Assembly: GCA_000226015.1 (NCBI GenBank) | Contig: JH155026.1 | Span: 98,720 to 150,710 of the forward strand | Source of the DNA: Mnemiopsis leidyi | Lineage: Eukaryota; Ctenophora; Tentaculata; Lobata; Bolinopsidae | Length of the DNA stretch: 51,991 nt | Direction: 5' to 3' | Shown here: positions 37,001 to 48,334 of the stretch, in pieces | How the letters are laid out: every line of letters begins with the position of its first letter | Position numbering within the stretch: the stretch's first letter is position 1 | Made by a program: the position numbers and the translations under genes | Notes under the pieces: model-generated | Database searches by the model: none | Told to the model about the DNA's origin: nothing | The model's input: only the letters and a program-made list of their open reading frames with translations

Positions 37001-39662
37001 ACCCATCAACCTAATTCCTGTAATTTTAGAAAGATGAGAAGATCGCTACTTTACGTAGTTGGCCTAAATCATCCCCTGGCTGCTCTCAAAGTTTCAGCCC
37101 CTGGTGACGATTGCTTTCCCTCAATTTTTGAATTAAATCGTCATGAAAGATAAGCATTAAGCCCTCCGACGAATCAGAAGCACGAAACGTTATGTCACTG
37201 AATAAGTACAGAAGATAACTTATTGGGTTCTGTTTCACTTCCAAAAGATCAAAGAACCTTATCGAGTGTCACCAACATAACACCAGCTTTCATCTGACTT
37301 TCTGTCAAAGTTGCACGTGTACTCATCCCGTCATCTCCACATGCAAATCAGGACAAGACAACCTCTCAAGTCTCTCTCTTTATCGCGACTAATAAGAGGC
37401 TAAGAGGAAGGTGTCCTCACTTATGTTAAAAAGAACGTCATCATAGCATAGCACGAAAGAAGGAGATTTGATTCGCGAAACCACCGGAGATCAGGGTTGG
37501 TACACAGCACACTGCACATCACCATGTGTCCAGGTATCAGGTCATGCGTGAGGGGTCATGCACACGGAAAAGAAAAGTTTAAAGTCCCTTACTAACCACC
37601 ACCATACACGTCAGCATGATCAGCCCGATTACCGTCAGGGCCCCCAGAGCCCCGATTATGTATTTAGACAACTTCCAGTCCCAGAAGCTCCCATGGCTTG
37701 AGTCGTGGTCGTCAACCTTCGCCACTGATCTGTTCTCTTCACAGAACGTGCCTGGGGAGAAGGATCTTATAAAGATTGTGATTGAGCGATTATAAAAATT
37801 GGTGTTTTAAAGTTTGTGATAGAGCAATGAATATAGAATTATAGAGTGGCTTACTAAGTTTGTGAGGTGCTGGAGTTTGTATTTATTGAATTGTAGTACT
37901 AGTGGCGTGTTTTGCTGGAGTTTGCATTTATTGATTTGTAGTGGTGTGTTGAGTTGTAGTGGTGTGTTTTGTTGACCACCAAGATGACACGTGGATATCT
38001 GTAGAATATGTTAAATGTCAGGTATGTCAGGGACGTGTGAGTAGAACCGACATCCGCCAATTATTTACCATTTTAAAGAAGCGTGAAGAAGTTGGACCTT
38101 AGTTAGAACTAATAACCCCAGACATACAACATTACAGGAGACAGAAAGAAGCCTACCAATGGCAAAAGGAAGTGGCGATATTATACTGGCGTATTTGTTA
38201 CTGGTTATGTGGATTTTTAGTCAGTTTCAAGTGTAAATGTTTACTGCAATTTCAAAGCTGGCATGCATCGTACTATGGACAAGCTGAAGGCAAAATGTTG
38301 TTGAAATCTACGTGCGTTGAGCGATGGAGCTTAGAAGAGTGAAGTACAATACAACCCGAGCATATTTGGCACTGTAATACTTTAGCACTTCGTAGATAAA
38401 CAAGCTGCAGAGTTAGAGAATTTGTCATGTTGGAATCACATACCAGTGAATCCCGGCTGACAGATGCAGTAAAGGAAGTCTCCCCCGTTTCGCTCACAGA
38501 CACTCTCGCCACCGTTGTAGCATCTGTCTCGGTCCAAACAGTATTCTGGATCAGCTGTGAAATATTACAGTTATCTCAAAGTAGGAACGACGATTGTGCT
38601 AACCTTGAACGGACAAATGTGAAGATCTTCAGCAAATAACTGTACGTCAGTACATAAATAACAATGAAAAGTAAAACGATGAAAATTTGACTCACCATTT
38701 TTGTTCTCATCCTGGTCAACTTCATTGTCGACTTCCCAGTCCACTGGCACAACCTCAGTCTGCTCAGCCTCAGTCGGCTCAGCTTCAGTTGCAAGAGGAG
38801 TGGTTAGCTTCTTTTCTTTAGTCGTAACAACTTCCACTGGTTCGGTAGTAGCGACTGCCTCGGTTTTTACTGTAACTTTCTTGGTGACCACTTTGTTCTC
38901 AGTCGTGAGAGACTCCGGAGTTGTTGGGTCCTCCGAAGTTGTCACCTCGAAAGCACCTGTATAAAGAGGGGAGATCATTGCTGTGTTGAAGTACCAGGGT
39001 TGTGTATCTGTTGTAACACTTTCTGACGTTTTTGAGAGTTTGGGCTGAGTTGCCAAAGTTTCAGGGTTAGTCAGGATTACAACATTTTCAGTTGTGACAT
39101 TAGCGTTAGCCGTCACAACTTCTGCTTGAGTTTTTACAAAATCAGCTTGAGTCGTTACAAAATCAGCTTCAGTTGTTACAAAATCAGCTTCAGTTGTCAC
39201 AAAATCAATTTCAGTTGTTACAAAGTCAGCTTCAGTTGTCACAAAATCAATTTCAGTGGTAACAACCTCAGTCTGGTTGGTAACACCAATAACTTTAGTT
39301 GTAACATTATCAGTTCGACCTATTTCCACTGCAGCTTTGCTCGATAAACTCAAAATATCAGTTTCTGCCTCAGTCTGAGATGTCGAGACTTTGGTCTCAG
39401 TTGTCACAACCTTAGGTTTTGATGTGACAAAATCGAATTTAGTTGTGACAACGTCTGACTGACTTGTTACAACATCAACCGTGCCCTTGCTAGTGGCAGC
39501 GGCACTGACAGCTGTCACAACTTTTGCTTCAATCGCAACAATCTCAGCTTCAGTTGTAACAAACTCAGCTTCAGTTGTAACAATTTTAGCTTCAGTCAAA
39601 ACAGCGTCAGTCTTTGCAGCAATGTAGGACTTAGTAATTCCGCTGATAACCTCACCACCTTT

Positions 39663-39694
<32 letters not shown>

Positions 39695-40761
39695 CATCAC
39701 TTTCACCATCACTTTCACTTTCACTTTCACTCTGTGTCACTTTCACTTCGGTGGCTGATCTAACCGAGGGAGTAACCTCGAAGGTACCTGTATAGAGTGG
39801 AGAGAATTTGGCGGTGTTGTAGCCAGTGAACCCGGGAGTCTCTCCTTCCGTCACGTTGACGGACTTTGTAGTGACCACATTCTGGTGAGAGGTAGATGCG
39901 GTCGGGATAACTTTCGTCGTGTATCCTCTGGTCGAGGGGATAATCTTCGTCGTGAATAGTTGCTCCAAAGTGGTGGCGGCCTTAGTGGAGGGTTTTACCG
40001 TCTTGGTGGTGTAGCCCTTTGGTTCGACAGTTTCTATTCCAGGAGCAAAAGTGTGAGCTCCGGTGGAATTAGGATGTATCACACCGTGTGTTACTACATT
40101 TGTTGTGCCAACTAGCTCGGTCGAGTGTAACTGAAATTGGATGGTTTTCATTGAGATTCAGATAACTATTTATTATATTGATATAAACTTTTGGCAACCA
40201 ACGGAAGAAGAAACGGTGCGATGTGTGCTTATGGCAAGGTTTATGCTACAGAAGTACAGAATAGACGAGCAGAAAGTGACGGATTTTCACGACTTGTTCT
40301 TTAGACAAAGCTGAAAGAACTAACCTGGTTGAATGTATCTGGTTTCTTCGTAGTTGGCGTGCTAGCTGCTAGATGAGCCTTCCAGGCTGGCTGACTGTAG
40401 GTGTGTATCTCTGTTTTTATATTTGATTGGGTACAATCGGTACAGTCATCCAAAGGAATTTCGTTTGATTCACACGTGAGTAGACAAGCTGAAAGGTTTG
40501 TTATAAACTACGATTTTTCTTGTTTCAGATTTGCTCAAGTGTTCAGCTGTGACAATTCCACAATACGAGGGGCTTTAGAGGTAAAGAATACGATCAAGTA
40601 AGACTTCAGCTTTTACTAAGCTGCCTGTTTGAATACTCAACGAACTCTCCGATAGACCAACAAAAACTATCAAACAAATTAGAATTATTGAACCGTGAAA
40701 ACGTTTGATAATCACCTCGGGAGAGGAAGACGAGGATGGGAAGGAGCGGAGAAAACGTCAT
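34042..40761 (-). CDS. Mucin-like type I membrane protein with one EGF domain (798 aa)
   Basis: Seven minus-strand exons with fully consistent phases: 40761-40716, 40386-40325, 40130-38696, 38554-38444, 37751-37597, 36613-36464 and 34479-34042 (stop TGA). Exons 1-2 give a hydrophobic leader (MTFSPLLPILVFLSR). Exon 3 (residues 37-514) is a Thr/Ser/Val/Glu-rich, mucin-like stalk with many copies of TTEADFVTT-type repeats and an acidic (SE/SD/GE)n run. Exon 4 plus the start of exon 5 form a complete EGF domain with cysteines at about 520, 526, 534, 544, 546 and 555, ending CQPGFTGTFC. A transmembrane helix follows at about 582-603 (YIIGALGALTVIGLIMLTCM), then a 195-residue cytoplasmic tail rich in Asn, His, Pro and Lys, with four Y-[ML]-N motifs (Tyr 718, 742, 757, 794). 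Phase-1 borders around the EGF exon are typical of EGF modules. Likely a heavily O-glycosylated surface receptor or adhesion protein. The exon 2 acceptor is the weakest junction. Confidence 0.8.
39120..39260 (-). repeat. Tandem 24- to 27-bp repeats in mucin-like stalk
   Basis: Repeated units encoding (V)TTEADFVTT and close variants such as VTTEIDFVTT and VKTQAEVVTT. They form the central part of the Thr-rich stalk and supply dense potential O-glycosylation sites. Confidence 0.8.
39655..39735 (-). repeat. Hexanucleotide run encoding Ser-Glu/Ser-Asp/Gly-Glu repeat
   Basis: Short CACTTT-type units on the plus strand, interrupted by CACCAT, encode alternating serine and acidic residues within the mucin-like stalk of the gene at 34042-40761. 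Such runs are length-variable and strongly acidic, in contrast to the neutral Thr/Val repeats around them. Confidence 0.8.
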
Positions 40762-43274
40762 GCCGAGGAGCGGAATGATCCAATTACAACGAAAAAGAAA
40801 TACAGTCTGGCAGTGAACTGATAAGAAGAGTGGACAGTATTTTGCGGTATCCCCCCGGCTGTACCTTAACAATTAGCTCGCGGGATAAAGTTAAACGCTG
40901 ACTTGGCGTGAGTTAAACACTACTCTCGGCTTGTTAAACTGCTCTGAAAGATACCTTACTTTCCGCTTTTCGACGACAGCTGTACCAACATCAACTTCTC
41001 CACCTATATCAAATAATTAGATACAAAGTCGGGTATCAGCGGCAGTGGTTTTACAGAGAAACTAGAACAAGATACGAAGAAAACGGCGTGCGCGCAAAAA
41101 TGAACTACGCCAACCAGGTGGGCGTATTATAATAGAGACTAGAAAAGCCGCCAACCGTTGCAGCCAATCTGGCATGCTCCTCACAAAGGCCGAGGATCAA
41201 ACGTGAGCGCGCGGCTCGATGCTGTGTTACTCCGTGTTGAGCTAAGGAGTTACAACGGAATCCCTACAAGTGGGTTCAGCTGGAGAAAGCTTGGAAAGCT
41301 GTTAAACGTTTTAAAAGTTGACGCAAAAAGTGTTGATAAAGTGAAGCGTTTCAAAGCAAAAGGTATCGACGACAGAGGCCAAGATGAGCCGTGGAGCTAG
41401 TGAGCAGAGTTTTGAATTTGTCTTCAAGCCAGATTGACGGGCTAAAGAGCTCCAATATTATAAGTAAAGACAAAACATCGGCTCTTTGTTCAGAAGTCAA
41501 CTCACGAGAAGGTGGCTGAAATGAATTCAAATCGGTTTAGAAAGGGCAATCAAATTACATGGCCAGACGTTATGGTATGAAAACAGACTGACACTGTATG
41601 AAAACAGACTGACACTGTATAAACTAATCAATGAGCCGAGCTCGGCATTTTGGCAGGAACGAATGACTTCTTTCCCAAGATAAGCTAGACATTTCCACGA
41701 CAGCCAACATAGGTTCCCGGGATTTTACCAAAATGCCACCTGTATTACAGCTGACAAATCAGATCAATTCATCATGTGATTCATGCGTTAATTTGGATAT
41801 GTTTCTTCCAATTGATCAATAATCGGTGGTTTAATGAAGCTGCAACAAAGAACACTTGAGACGAGGGACACTACTATAATTTTACCAATCACTCTATCAG
41901 TATCACTACCCTGCCGATATCACTTGTACCGGTGTAGTGTGTACCCCCTCACTCATATACAACACAAGAATACATGCTGGACGACATGAATATTGAATAT
42001 CCATTGATGGCTGATCAGTGAATTTCATGTCACATGACTGAACCTGTAACAATTCACTAGCTGCCAGGGCCTGGCTGTCAGGATTAGCTATAAACGGGTC
42101 TGATCCAGTCTCTGTAACACAGCTGGCGCTAAATAATGAAATACCAGGTAGGGATCATGTGAGAGTGTGTCAGGGGGAAAAAGTGCGGAATTTCCCTAAT
42201 TTATAAAGGAGAGCAAGAATGTGAATACTGTCCTAAAATCAGGTCAGACAAATTGATAGTTGTAAATTTAAGTCGATTCACAATTATCAGGTGAAAAAAG
42301 CAGCGACAAACAGCAGCATTAAAATGGTAATTTAGGCTCATCGCTGAAAAATGAATCGTTATAGCCACACTGTCAAATAGAAGGCTTGTCGTTGGTGTGA
42401 TATCACGGAACTTGACGGTAAGTCGAACGTGGTAGACAAAGTATGGGAGAAGTGTCTACAAAGCTGTGAGGGTGGGGGTAACCCGAGTTACCGGAACTGT
42501 AATCAAACACATTCTCACAGACCGTTTATCACCTTATCACAGACCTGTTTCGAGCGATTGGTTCCGCTCAACGGCCCGCACCGCGATTAACATGAAACCC
42601 ATTTTTCTGGCTTCCTTGCGACAAGGATGACAGGATCTTCTGGAGCAGGAAGTAGCCTACTTTTCACGTTTCAAAAATCAGCTTTGAAGCTCATGCTCAC
42701 AATCACATAGCTTCAATATAAAAAGTTAAGGTAACGACATATAGGGTCGGAACTGTGATATATTCGCCCGATTCAAATTTTTAGAGAGAGGCTGAGCCTG
42801 CTATATATGTTTCTACAGGCTTACTGGTAACAATACATTGAATTGTCATTGACAAAGACTTGTCTACGTATGAGTATCGCGCTTCATGGAGTTCTCAGCT
42901 CCGCCGTTTTGTAACCCAGGGCTAATGATAAATATAAGTAGATATGTAAACTATACTGCATTACTGCAAAAATAGTTCCTGAATTACTATTGACTGTATA
43001 GCGAGAGTCTGTAACTACAATGCCGCCGATTGCAATAGTTTATTCTACAAAACAAGTTACCTGTACGACCAGTCCAAATTTTTAACGATTGATGTTAATA
43101 GTTTAAGGTGGTGCCCTGACTGGTGCCCGAAGTCTTTAAATTATTTATAGATCTTGGATGCACTCTTTCTAATTCTATGCCACTGATGATTTAGAAAATT
43201 TTTCCTATAGCTGAAATTTTCGATAGCTAAAATTTCACGGATGAGAAAGATGCGAGAAACGAACAAAGACAAAG
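40762..43274. other. Intergenic region, no supported gene
   Basis: Upstream of the mucin/EGF gene, so it should contain its promoter and 5' UTR. It contains a 21-bp perfect direct repeat at 41575-41616. Short open frames exist (for example on the plus strand around 41158-41400), but none has a recognisable protein or splice partners. Confidence 0.5.
41575..41616. repeat. 21-bp perfect tandem duplication
   Basis: GTATGAAAACAGACTGACACT occurs twice back to back at 41575-41595 and 41596-41616. Confidence 0.9.
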
Positions 43275-43362
43275 ACATACCCCGTACATACCCCGAACAT
43301 ACCCCGTACATACCCCGAACATACCCCGTACATACCCCGTACATACCCCGTATATATCCCGT
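43275..43362. repeat. 11-bp minisatellite (8 copies)
   Basis: Units ACATACCCCGT and ACATACCCCGA, alternating in the first half so that a 22-bp higher-order period appears, then homogeneous GT-ending units and one decayed unit. It lies directly after the stop codon (43374-43376) of the minus-strand exon chain at 43374-44889, so it may sit in that gene's 3' UTR. Confidence 0.9.
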
Positions 43363-43373
43363 ATTCCAGTCCT

Positions 43374-44889
43374 TTATGTTTGAACCCAAAGAACAGCGAT
43401 GGTTCGCAGGGATGTAAGATTTGATCCTGTAAAAACTCAGAATATGGATACATTAATGTGGACCCCCTACAATTAACTACTTTAAAACCCGGCATCTGTA
43501 CCCCGACTCACGTTGACAGGGGAGGTGTGATCTGATGTCACATGTAACACACACTCCCTCCGGCTCTCGGAGATACGGCTCTACGTTCGACTTTGTCAGC
43601 AGCCACCGGCCAAGCCAACAATCCACATTCAGTCGCCCTGTGTACTGAAGTATATCGTTTTGTTATGGATATCTGAAAATAAATTTAATACTTACTACTT
43701 AATACGGTGCTGGCTGTCATAAAATGAAAGGGTCTAACAGTTACTAGCATTACGTTTCCATGGCAGCACGAATGTTCCAGGTTCCGGTAGAATTGCCGAC
43801 GGCAACATCAATATAACCAATAGGCTGTAGTATTGTACCCAGTCCCACTTAACCAGTATTTGTTAAAGAATATCGATTCATCTTATTCTATAAATAAACA
43901 CTATATTTAAACAAATCTATCAGGTCTGCAAGTAAGACTATTATAATCGTACTGCAGCCTGGTAGCTAATGTGAAAGTATGAACAATTTAAATTTCCCAT
44001 CAAATGACTCACCCCTGCGTCTCCCGAGTTACTGCTATAATCTCCCTCGATGTTAAAACTCACTACCTGTCAAAAAAGCCGCATTTAAGGATCATCCGCC
44101 CTGTGTAATCATAGGCTTGTTGTAGATCACGTGAGTAATTTCACGTGTCACGTGGCAGTGTTCTTGTTAATGCGGCCCGGTGAAATTAGAGGGTTTATCA
44201 TTGCTGTATATCAGACCTTTGGAAGATGTTCAAGGCATGTTACAAGATTATGTATCGTGTGTTGGGTTGGTGGGTGAAAGGATCTTAGTAGATGATCAAT
44301 GTGAACTGAGTGCTTCAGTACTTCCAAGAATATGGGGTATATACGTGGCATGGTGCATGCAGCAAGGTTAAAGGAGCAAGAATTTATTGTTTGAAAGAAT
44401 CGACAATCATTACAGTAAATGAACTCTTACTTTGTAGCATGAAAACGTTGAACGCCGAGCTCACAGCGGTACTTACGGCTTTATTGATTCCGAACTTCCC
44501 TTCAGGAAGTCCGAACTGTTTCCGCCTCTCGACACAACTAGGAAACAGGTCGATAGTTTCGGAGGAGATAGTTGTCAGTCCCAACACCCTTCTCACGTCA
44601 GACTGGTACTCTCTCCTGAAGGATAGTGTGTTCAGTGAACTTGATAACCTTTATCCTCCACTTTATACCTCAGTGAACTTGATAACCTTCATACCTCCAC
44701 TTTATACCTCAGTGAACTTGATTACCTTTATACCTCCACTTTATACCTCAGTGAACTTGATAACCTTTATACCTCCACCGCACTTCCAGGATAAATAACA
44801 AGAAGTTTCTGTTCTGATGAAACTTGCTTACAGGACTCTGTATTCTGTAAGCATCTATAGTGTTGCCTTCTGAACTAATCCACGGGACT
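43374..44889 (-). CDS. Unknown gene, chain of five phase-matched exons, 5' end open
   Basis: Minus-strand exons 44889-44832, 44608-44477 (an alternative acceptor at 44615 gives a different phase), 44066-44013, 43644-43512 and 43426-43374 (stop TAA) join in frame to give 142 residues. Donors are GTAAGC, GTAAGT, GTGAGT and GTGAGT. Protein landmarks: VPWISSEGNTIDAYRIQSP, then RRVLGLTTISSETIDLF, then CVERRKQFGLPEGKFG, then YTGRLNVDCWLGRWLL and EGVCVTCDIRSHLPC. I do not recognise the family. The Cys-rich last part could be extracellular, but no signal peptide has been found because the 5' exon is missing. The first intron contains the 39-bp tandem repeat. The chain is supported only by splice-site quality and open phase, so some junctions may be wrong. 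Confidence 0.5.
44633..44778. repeat. 39-bp tandem repeat (about 4 copies)
   Basis: Units beginning CAGTGAACTTGATAACCTTT and containing ATACCTCCACTTTATACCT. The first unit is 38 bp, the others 39 bp, and the last is incomplete. It lies within the proposed first intron of the exon chain at 43374-44889. Confidence 0.9.
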
Positions 44890-45042
44890 CTGTAGGTTAA
44901 ACCATCATGATATCTACACGTTTTCTCGAAACAAAGTCAAGCAAACTGCAGCCGTACATAGACCTGGACCAGCAGTGCCTTTCCCTGCCCTGACTTAAAC
45001 AGTTTTGTTAGAAACATCAGACACAACTCCGACAGAAACCCC

Positions 45043-45269
45043 TCATGACGCCAACGCCAGGTTGTTGAACATAATACAGTTTTCCTCGGTACATAGTTCC
45101 ATGAGGAGATGCAGAATATTGTAGAGATTTGTAGGGTTGGAAGCTAACTCGACAAGTGCATAATCTGTCAATCTGCAACAGGTTTGCAAAATCATTCTTA
45201 CATGATTTTCTGAGCTGCCCGTTTGATGTTATTTAAATCCCTGATCCATGTCCCACATTTCCATTTCAT
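45043..45269 (-). CDS. Tentative small two-exon gene, 65 aa
   Basis: Exon 45269-45202 starts with ATG (MKWKCGTWIRDLN) and ends at a GTAAGA donor in phase 2. Exon 45172-45043 follows a TTGCAG acceptor and ends in TGA. The joined product is amphipathic and helical (landmarks QKIILTDYALVELASN, NILHLLMELCTEEN). The intron would be only 29 nt, unusually short for an animal, so the second exon may instead belong to a longer transcript. In a shifted frame the sequence continues as a helix-like stretch (EGFLSELCLMFLTKLFKSG) to about 44958, so a frameshift or misassembly near 45047 is also possible. No family recognised. Confidence 0.3.
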
Positions 45270-46323
45270 ATAAAGTTTTTAAACTCTAGATAAAATCATA
45301 CCAGTGAATCAAAGAAAATCGTGATTCAATCAGAATATCTCGAACTCTAGATATAAGAAATCGTTTCTTTAAAATAGCAAAGAGTTGAACCGAACATTGT
45401 CTTACGGGCTTTAACATCCAATTCAAAGTCTGGCAGACCCCATAGTATTCAAGTATGACACCAGTCTATCACTCTATTTCTCTAGTTCGTTTATTGTATG
45501 GTAAGGTTTAATAGAACCAATGCCTGTACTGTCCTACTTTTTGCTCTGTCAGAATTGTGAATAGCAAATGACAGGAATCCAATCATGCTCCTCTAGGTCT
45601 ACTGCTAGAATTGACGTCTTGACATCATCTTTTTACAAACCAAGTTGAAAAACCAAGGCTTCTACGAATCTCCGATTGACGGTTGAGAGGACCAGGGGTG
45701 ATACCCTGCAGCTTGCCGTGTTCTGGTCCCAGTATAGTTAGTACGTTGTAAGGACTCTCCCAGTGACGTGTTGTTAAAGTTGTGTTAAACATATACGCTA
45801 CGTCAGGTTGTTAACCTGCCGCTCTGCCAAGTATCTTGAGTACAGCTCAAATATCAAAAAACGCAAGCCTTGTCATGTGAATAGCAAGTTAGACAAGCAC
45901 GTTAAATACTTGTCTAACTTTTCTTGTAGCTAAACAAAAAGGGTTCACATGAGGGGGTTACGTGATATCTTTTCGGCTTCGAACTTTTAATTCGGATTCC
46001 TTTTCAAATTAAATGTGTTTTTGAGCTGCGGGACTGCCACCATAGGTTTCGCCGTTGGGGCTTAACGGGTCACGTGAAACTATCAACTTCAAAATAGTAC
46101 AATACTTTTTTCCTAGCTAAAGGTTGTAAATTTAAAAATTGCAAATAAAATTGCCGAGTTTCATAGATGAAGTAACATTCTGGGAGTCGAGCTTGCTAGA
46201 TAGTAGTATACAATAGTAATTGAGATTCTTGATTCTGTTCATTGCAATTGAATAAGATATATGTATAATTGAATAAGATATAAGTATAAGCACACAATAC
46301 GGAATAAGATATTCAAAAACAGT
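45270..46323. other. Intergenic region between unknown exons and the SIX gene
   Basis: AT-rich. No exon chain could be supported. On the minus strand around 45630-45710 a short open stretch (GITPGPLNRQSEIRRSLGF) follows an AG, but it has no partner. The 3' UTR of the SIX gene should lie here. Confidence 0.45.
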
Positions 46324-47073
46324 TTATCCTCTAGATCTCTTGTTCTTGAAGAAGTTTCTGATCTGTCTCTCGGTCAGTCCGGTGCTCTCACTCAAAGTCT
46401 GGATTGTTTCAGGTGAAGGAGTTCTCTCTTTCTTGAAGACAGCCAGTAGCAGAGATTTTACGTTGTCATCAAAGTGGTTGTTGCTTCGGAACTTGACAGA
46501 GGATATGGTGGAGGGAAGAGGGTGGGATTTTCTCAGTCTGTACTTCTGGGTGGGTTCCAGTCGTCGTTTCCCGGTAGAAATCTTGTGGAGCTCGTAAAGA
46601 GAGTTATAGTATAGTGTCTGTAGGAGCTCGTGGTCGGAGGTAGGAAAGAAGTTGCTGGAAATGAAGGATATAAGTTCGTCGTACTCTCCCTGTCTATAGA
46701 GGGACTGAGCGACAGCAGCGTTATCTGACATGCCAGTAGGGGAGGAGACAGGGGAGGAGTCCGGTGTAGGGTAGGTAGGGCGGGCAGGACTGACTGGGGG
46801 TGAGGGGTAGAAGGTGTAGTTAGAGACAGGGGGGAGGGATGGAGCAGTGGGTTGAGAAGTCTGGGATTCAGTGTAGAGCTCCAGTGTAGGGACGGTCGGG
46901 ATCTCAGTATTGCAAACTGAGGGTGAAAGGTAAGGTAGATCCGTCTCGGGGAAGGAGAAGTTGAATGTAAGGGGGATAGTCCAGGAGGAGTAGAAGGGAC
47001 TGATTGGCGGGGGTGGAGGAAGTTCGGAGAGGGAAGTGAAGTCCTGGTAGCTGGGGTAGGTGAAGGATTCCAT
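46324..47073 (-). CDS. Divergent SIX-class homeodomain protein, intronless (249 aa)
   Basis: A single open exon from ATG at 47073 to TAG at 46324. Residues 1 to about 115 are rich in Pro, Ser, Thr and Tyr (activation-domain-like). Residues about 117-190 match the C-terminal half of a SIX domain: SLYRQGEYDELISFI, QTLYYNSLYELHKI and KYRLRKSHPLPSTI correspond to the family's FHRGNFRELYKIL, WYKARYEEAEKL and KYRVRRKFPLPRTI signatures. The homeodomain (about 195-249) has TPSPETIQTLSESTGLTERQ, then IRNFFKNKRSRG, and the protein stops one residue after recognition helix 3. Two features are odd. The N-terminal half of the SIX domain is missing or unrecognisable, and the near-invariant homeodomain Trp48 (WFKNRR) is Phe (FFKNKR). 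It is a nuclear DNA-binding regulator by family. Subfamily cannot be assigned; it is not a clear Six1/2, Six3/6 or Six4/5 ortholog. Confidence 0.85.
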   Translation of the reverse strand: MESFTYPSYQDFTSLSELPPPPPISPFYSSWTIPLTFNFSFPETDLPYLSPSVCNTEIPTVPTLELYTESQTSQPTAPSLPPVSNYTFYPSPPVSPARPTYPTPDSSPVSSPTGMSDNAAVAQSLYRQGEYDELISFISSNFFPTSDHELLQTLYYNSLYELHKISTGKRRLEPTQKYRLRKSHPLPSTISSVKFRSNNHFDDNVKSLLLAVFKKERTPSPETIQTLSESTGLTERQIRNFFKNKRSRG

Positions 47074-47145
47074 GATAGATTTGTAAATAACTGGTTGTTG
47101 TACTTGCAGTAGAAAAGCTGGATGGATCGCAAGAGAAAATATTGG

Positions 47146-47154
47146 TTTATATAA
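47146..47154 (-). promoter_or_regulatory. TATA box of the SIX gene
   Basis: The minus strand reads TTATATAAA about 72 bases upstream of the ATG at 47073. A start about 30 bases downstream would give a 5' UTR of roughly 45 bases. The position and consensus are good. Confidence 0.6.
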
Positions 47155-48334
47155 CTCTCTGATAGTTACACCTCATCAACATAACAAGCCTTGACACCAC
47201 TAACGCTCGAGGCCGGTAATTGTGAAGGATTGAGGGGCAAATTTTGTTGGTTATCAATATAGTGGTGTCAAGGTGATGTGATCACTTCTGATACCGGCAT
47301 CAGCTGCAGTGATGTGATACCTGCATAATGTGGTGAAGTGAAAATAGAAGAATTCTAGAAGATCAATAACTCATTCTATCCAATAACTCAAAACCAAGAT
47401 GCGAAGCCAGAATTCGTTAACTGAGCAAAAGGAACAGGCGCTGAGGACCTTTTTTCATACATTCTCTTATCAACAGCATTGTCGACTTTTGGAATTTGCT
47501 GCAATGAAACCTTTCACATTTGTGTTTGTAGCTCTGTGAAGCTGACAAAGCTCACATGACGTGATCCACGGCAAGCACCTCGTTCAACCTGTTAACGACA
47601 TAAAGCTTCGCTCTATAGCAAGATTAGGTCTAAATTTTTTCTTGAGAACTTGAAGTAGAACCTTATCCTTTAACCACGGGAATCTCTCAACCTGCCAATG
47701 ATACAAAGATGGACGCCGGCAAATCCAGTACATCATTATAATGGTACAAAACATTTCCATCGGTTTAGAAGGCTTGGATGTGAAGCCCTATAGTACATTT
47801 TTGTCAACAAATTTGACAAAAATGAGGACGTTGATTTAATATGAGTGAGCAAATTTACAGCACAGAAATTCTCTCGTCAAAGCGGAATAAAGTGTCTATA
47901 CCCAAATACGACCAATTAACTAATCACGTTAAATAAATGCAATCTATAATTGACCTTCAGGACACGTTATCATTAAAAGTTATCTCAAACGATCAATCAG
48001 TAAAACTTGCTAACCGTATAAAGTTTCGTATAGTGCTGTCCAAAGTGTTTTCATCGCAAGGCCTCTGAGCTCCCACCAGAAGGAAAGATACACTGCAGAG
48101 AAGATGGACTATAAAACATAGCTTTCTCATTACACCTGCATAATTTTCGTTAGATAAAATTGATTTGAGTATTTTTCGTGAACCACTTTAAGGAATCCTA
48201 TGAATGATCAAGATTAACAAATTCTTTTCTTTGTCACAAGTAACGAGACAATTTTTTCTAATTTGATCTAATGCTGAACTAAGTAGCCATCCTATCAATG
48301 ATCAAGAATAACAAATATCCGATAGAAAGTTATA
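47155..48334. other. Intergenic region between divergent genes
   Basis: AT-rich spacer between the minus-strand SIX gene and the plus-strand open frame at 48335. The block AATGATCAAGAATAACAAAT at 48296-48315 is an imperfect repeat of 48204-48222 (AATGATCAAGATTAACAAAT). No gene seen. Confidence 0.5.

Noticed and set aside
43141-43495. Repetitive open frames (GYVRGMYGVCSGYV type) on the minus strand
   Set aside because: They arise from the 11-bp minisatellite, which is open in several frames; no gene model needs them.
44310-44798. Plus-strand 162-codon frame with repeated LYTSVNLITFIPP
   Set aside because: The repeats come from the 39-bp minisatellite, and the upstream part overlaps a better-supported minus-strand exon with a strong GTAAGT donor.
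46533-47132. Second long Pro/Ser-rich minus-strand frame
   Set aside because: It overlaps the SIX gene in another frame and simply reflects its proline-rich N-terminal codons.
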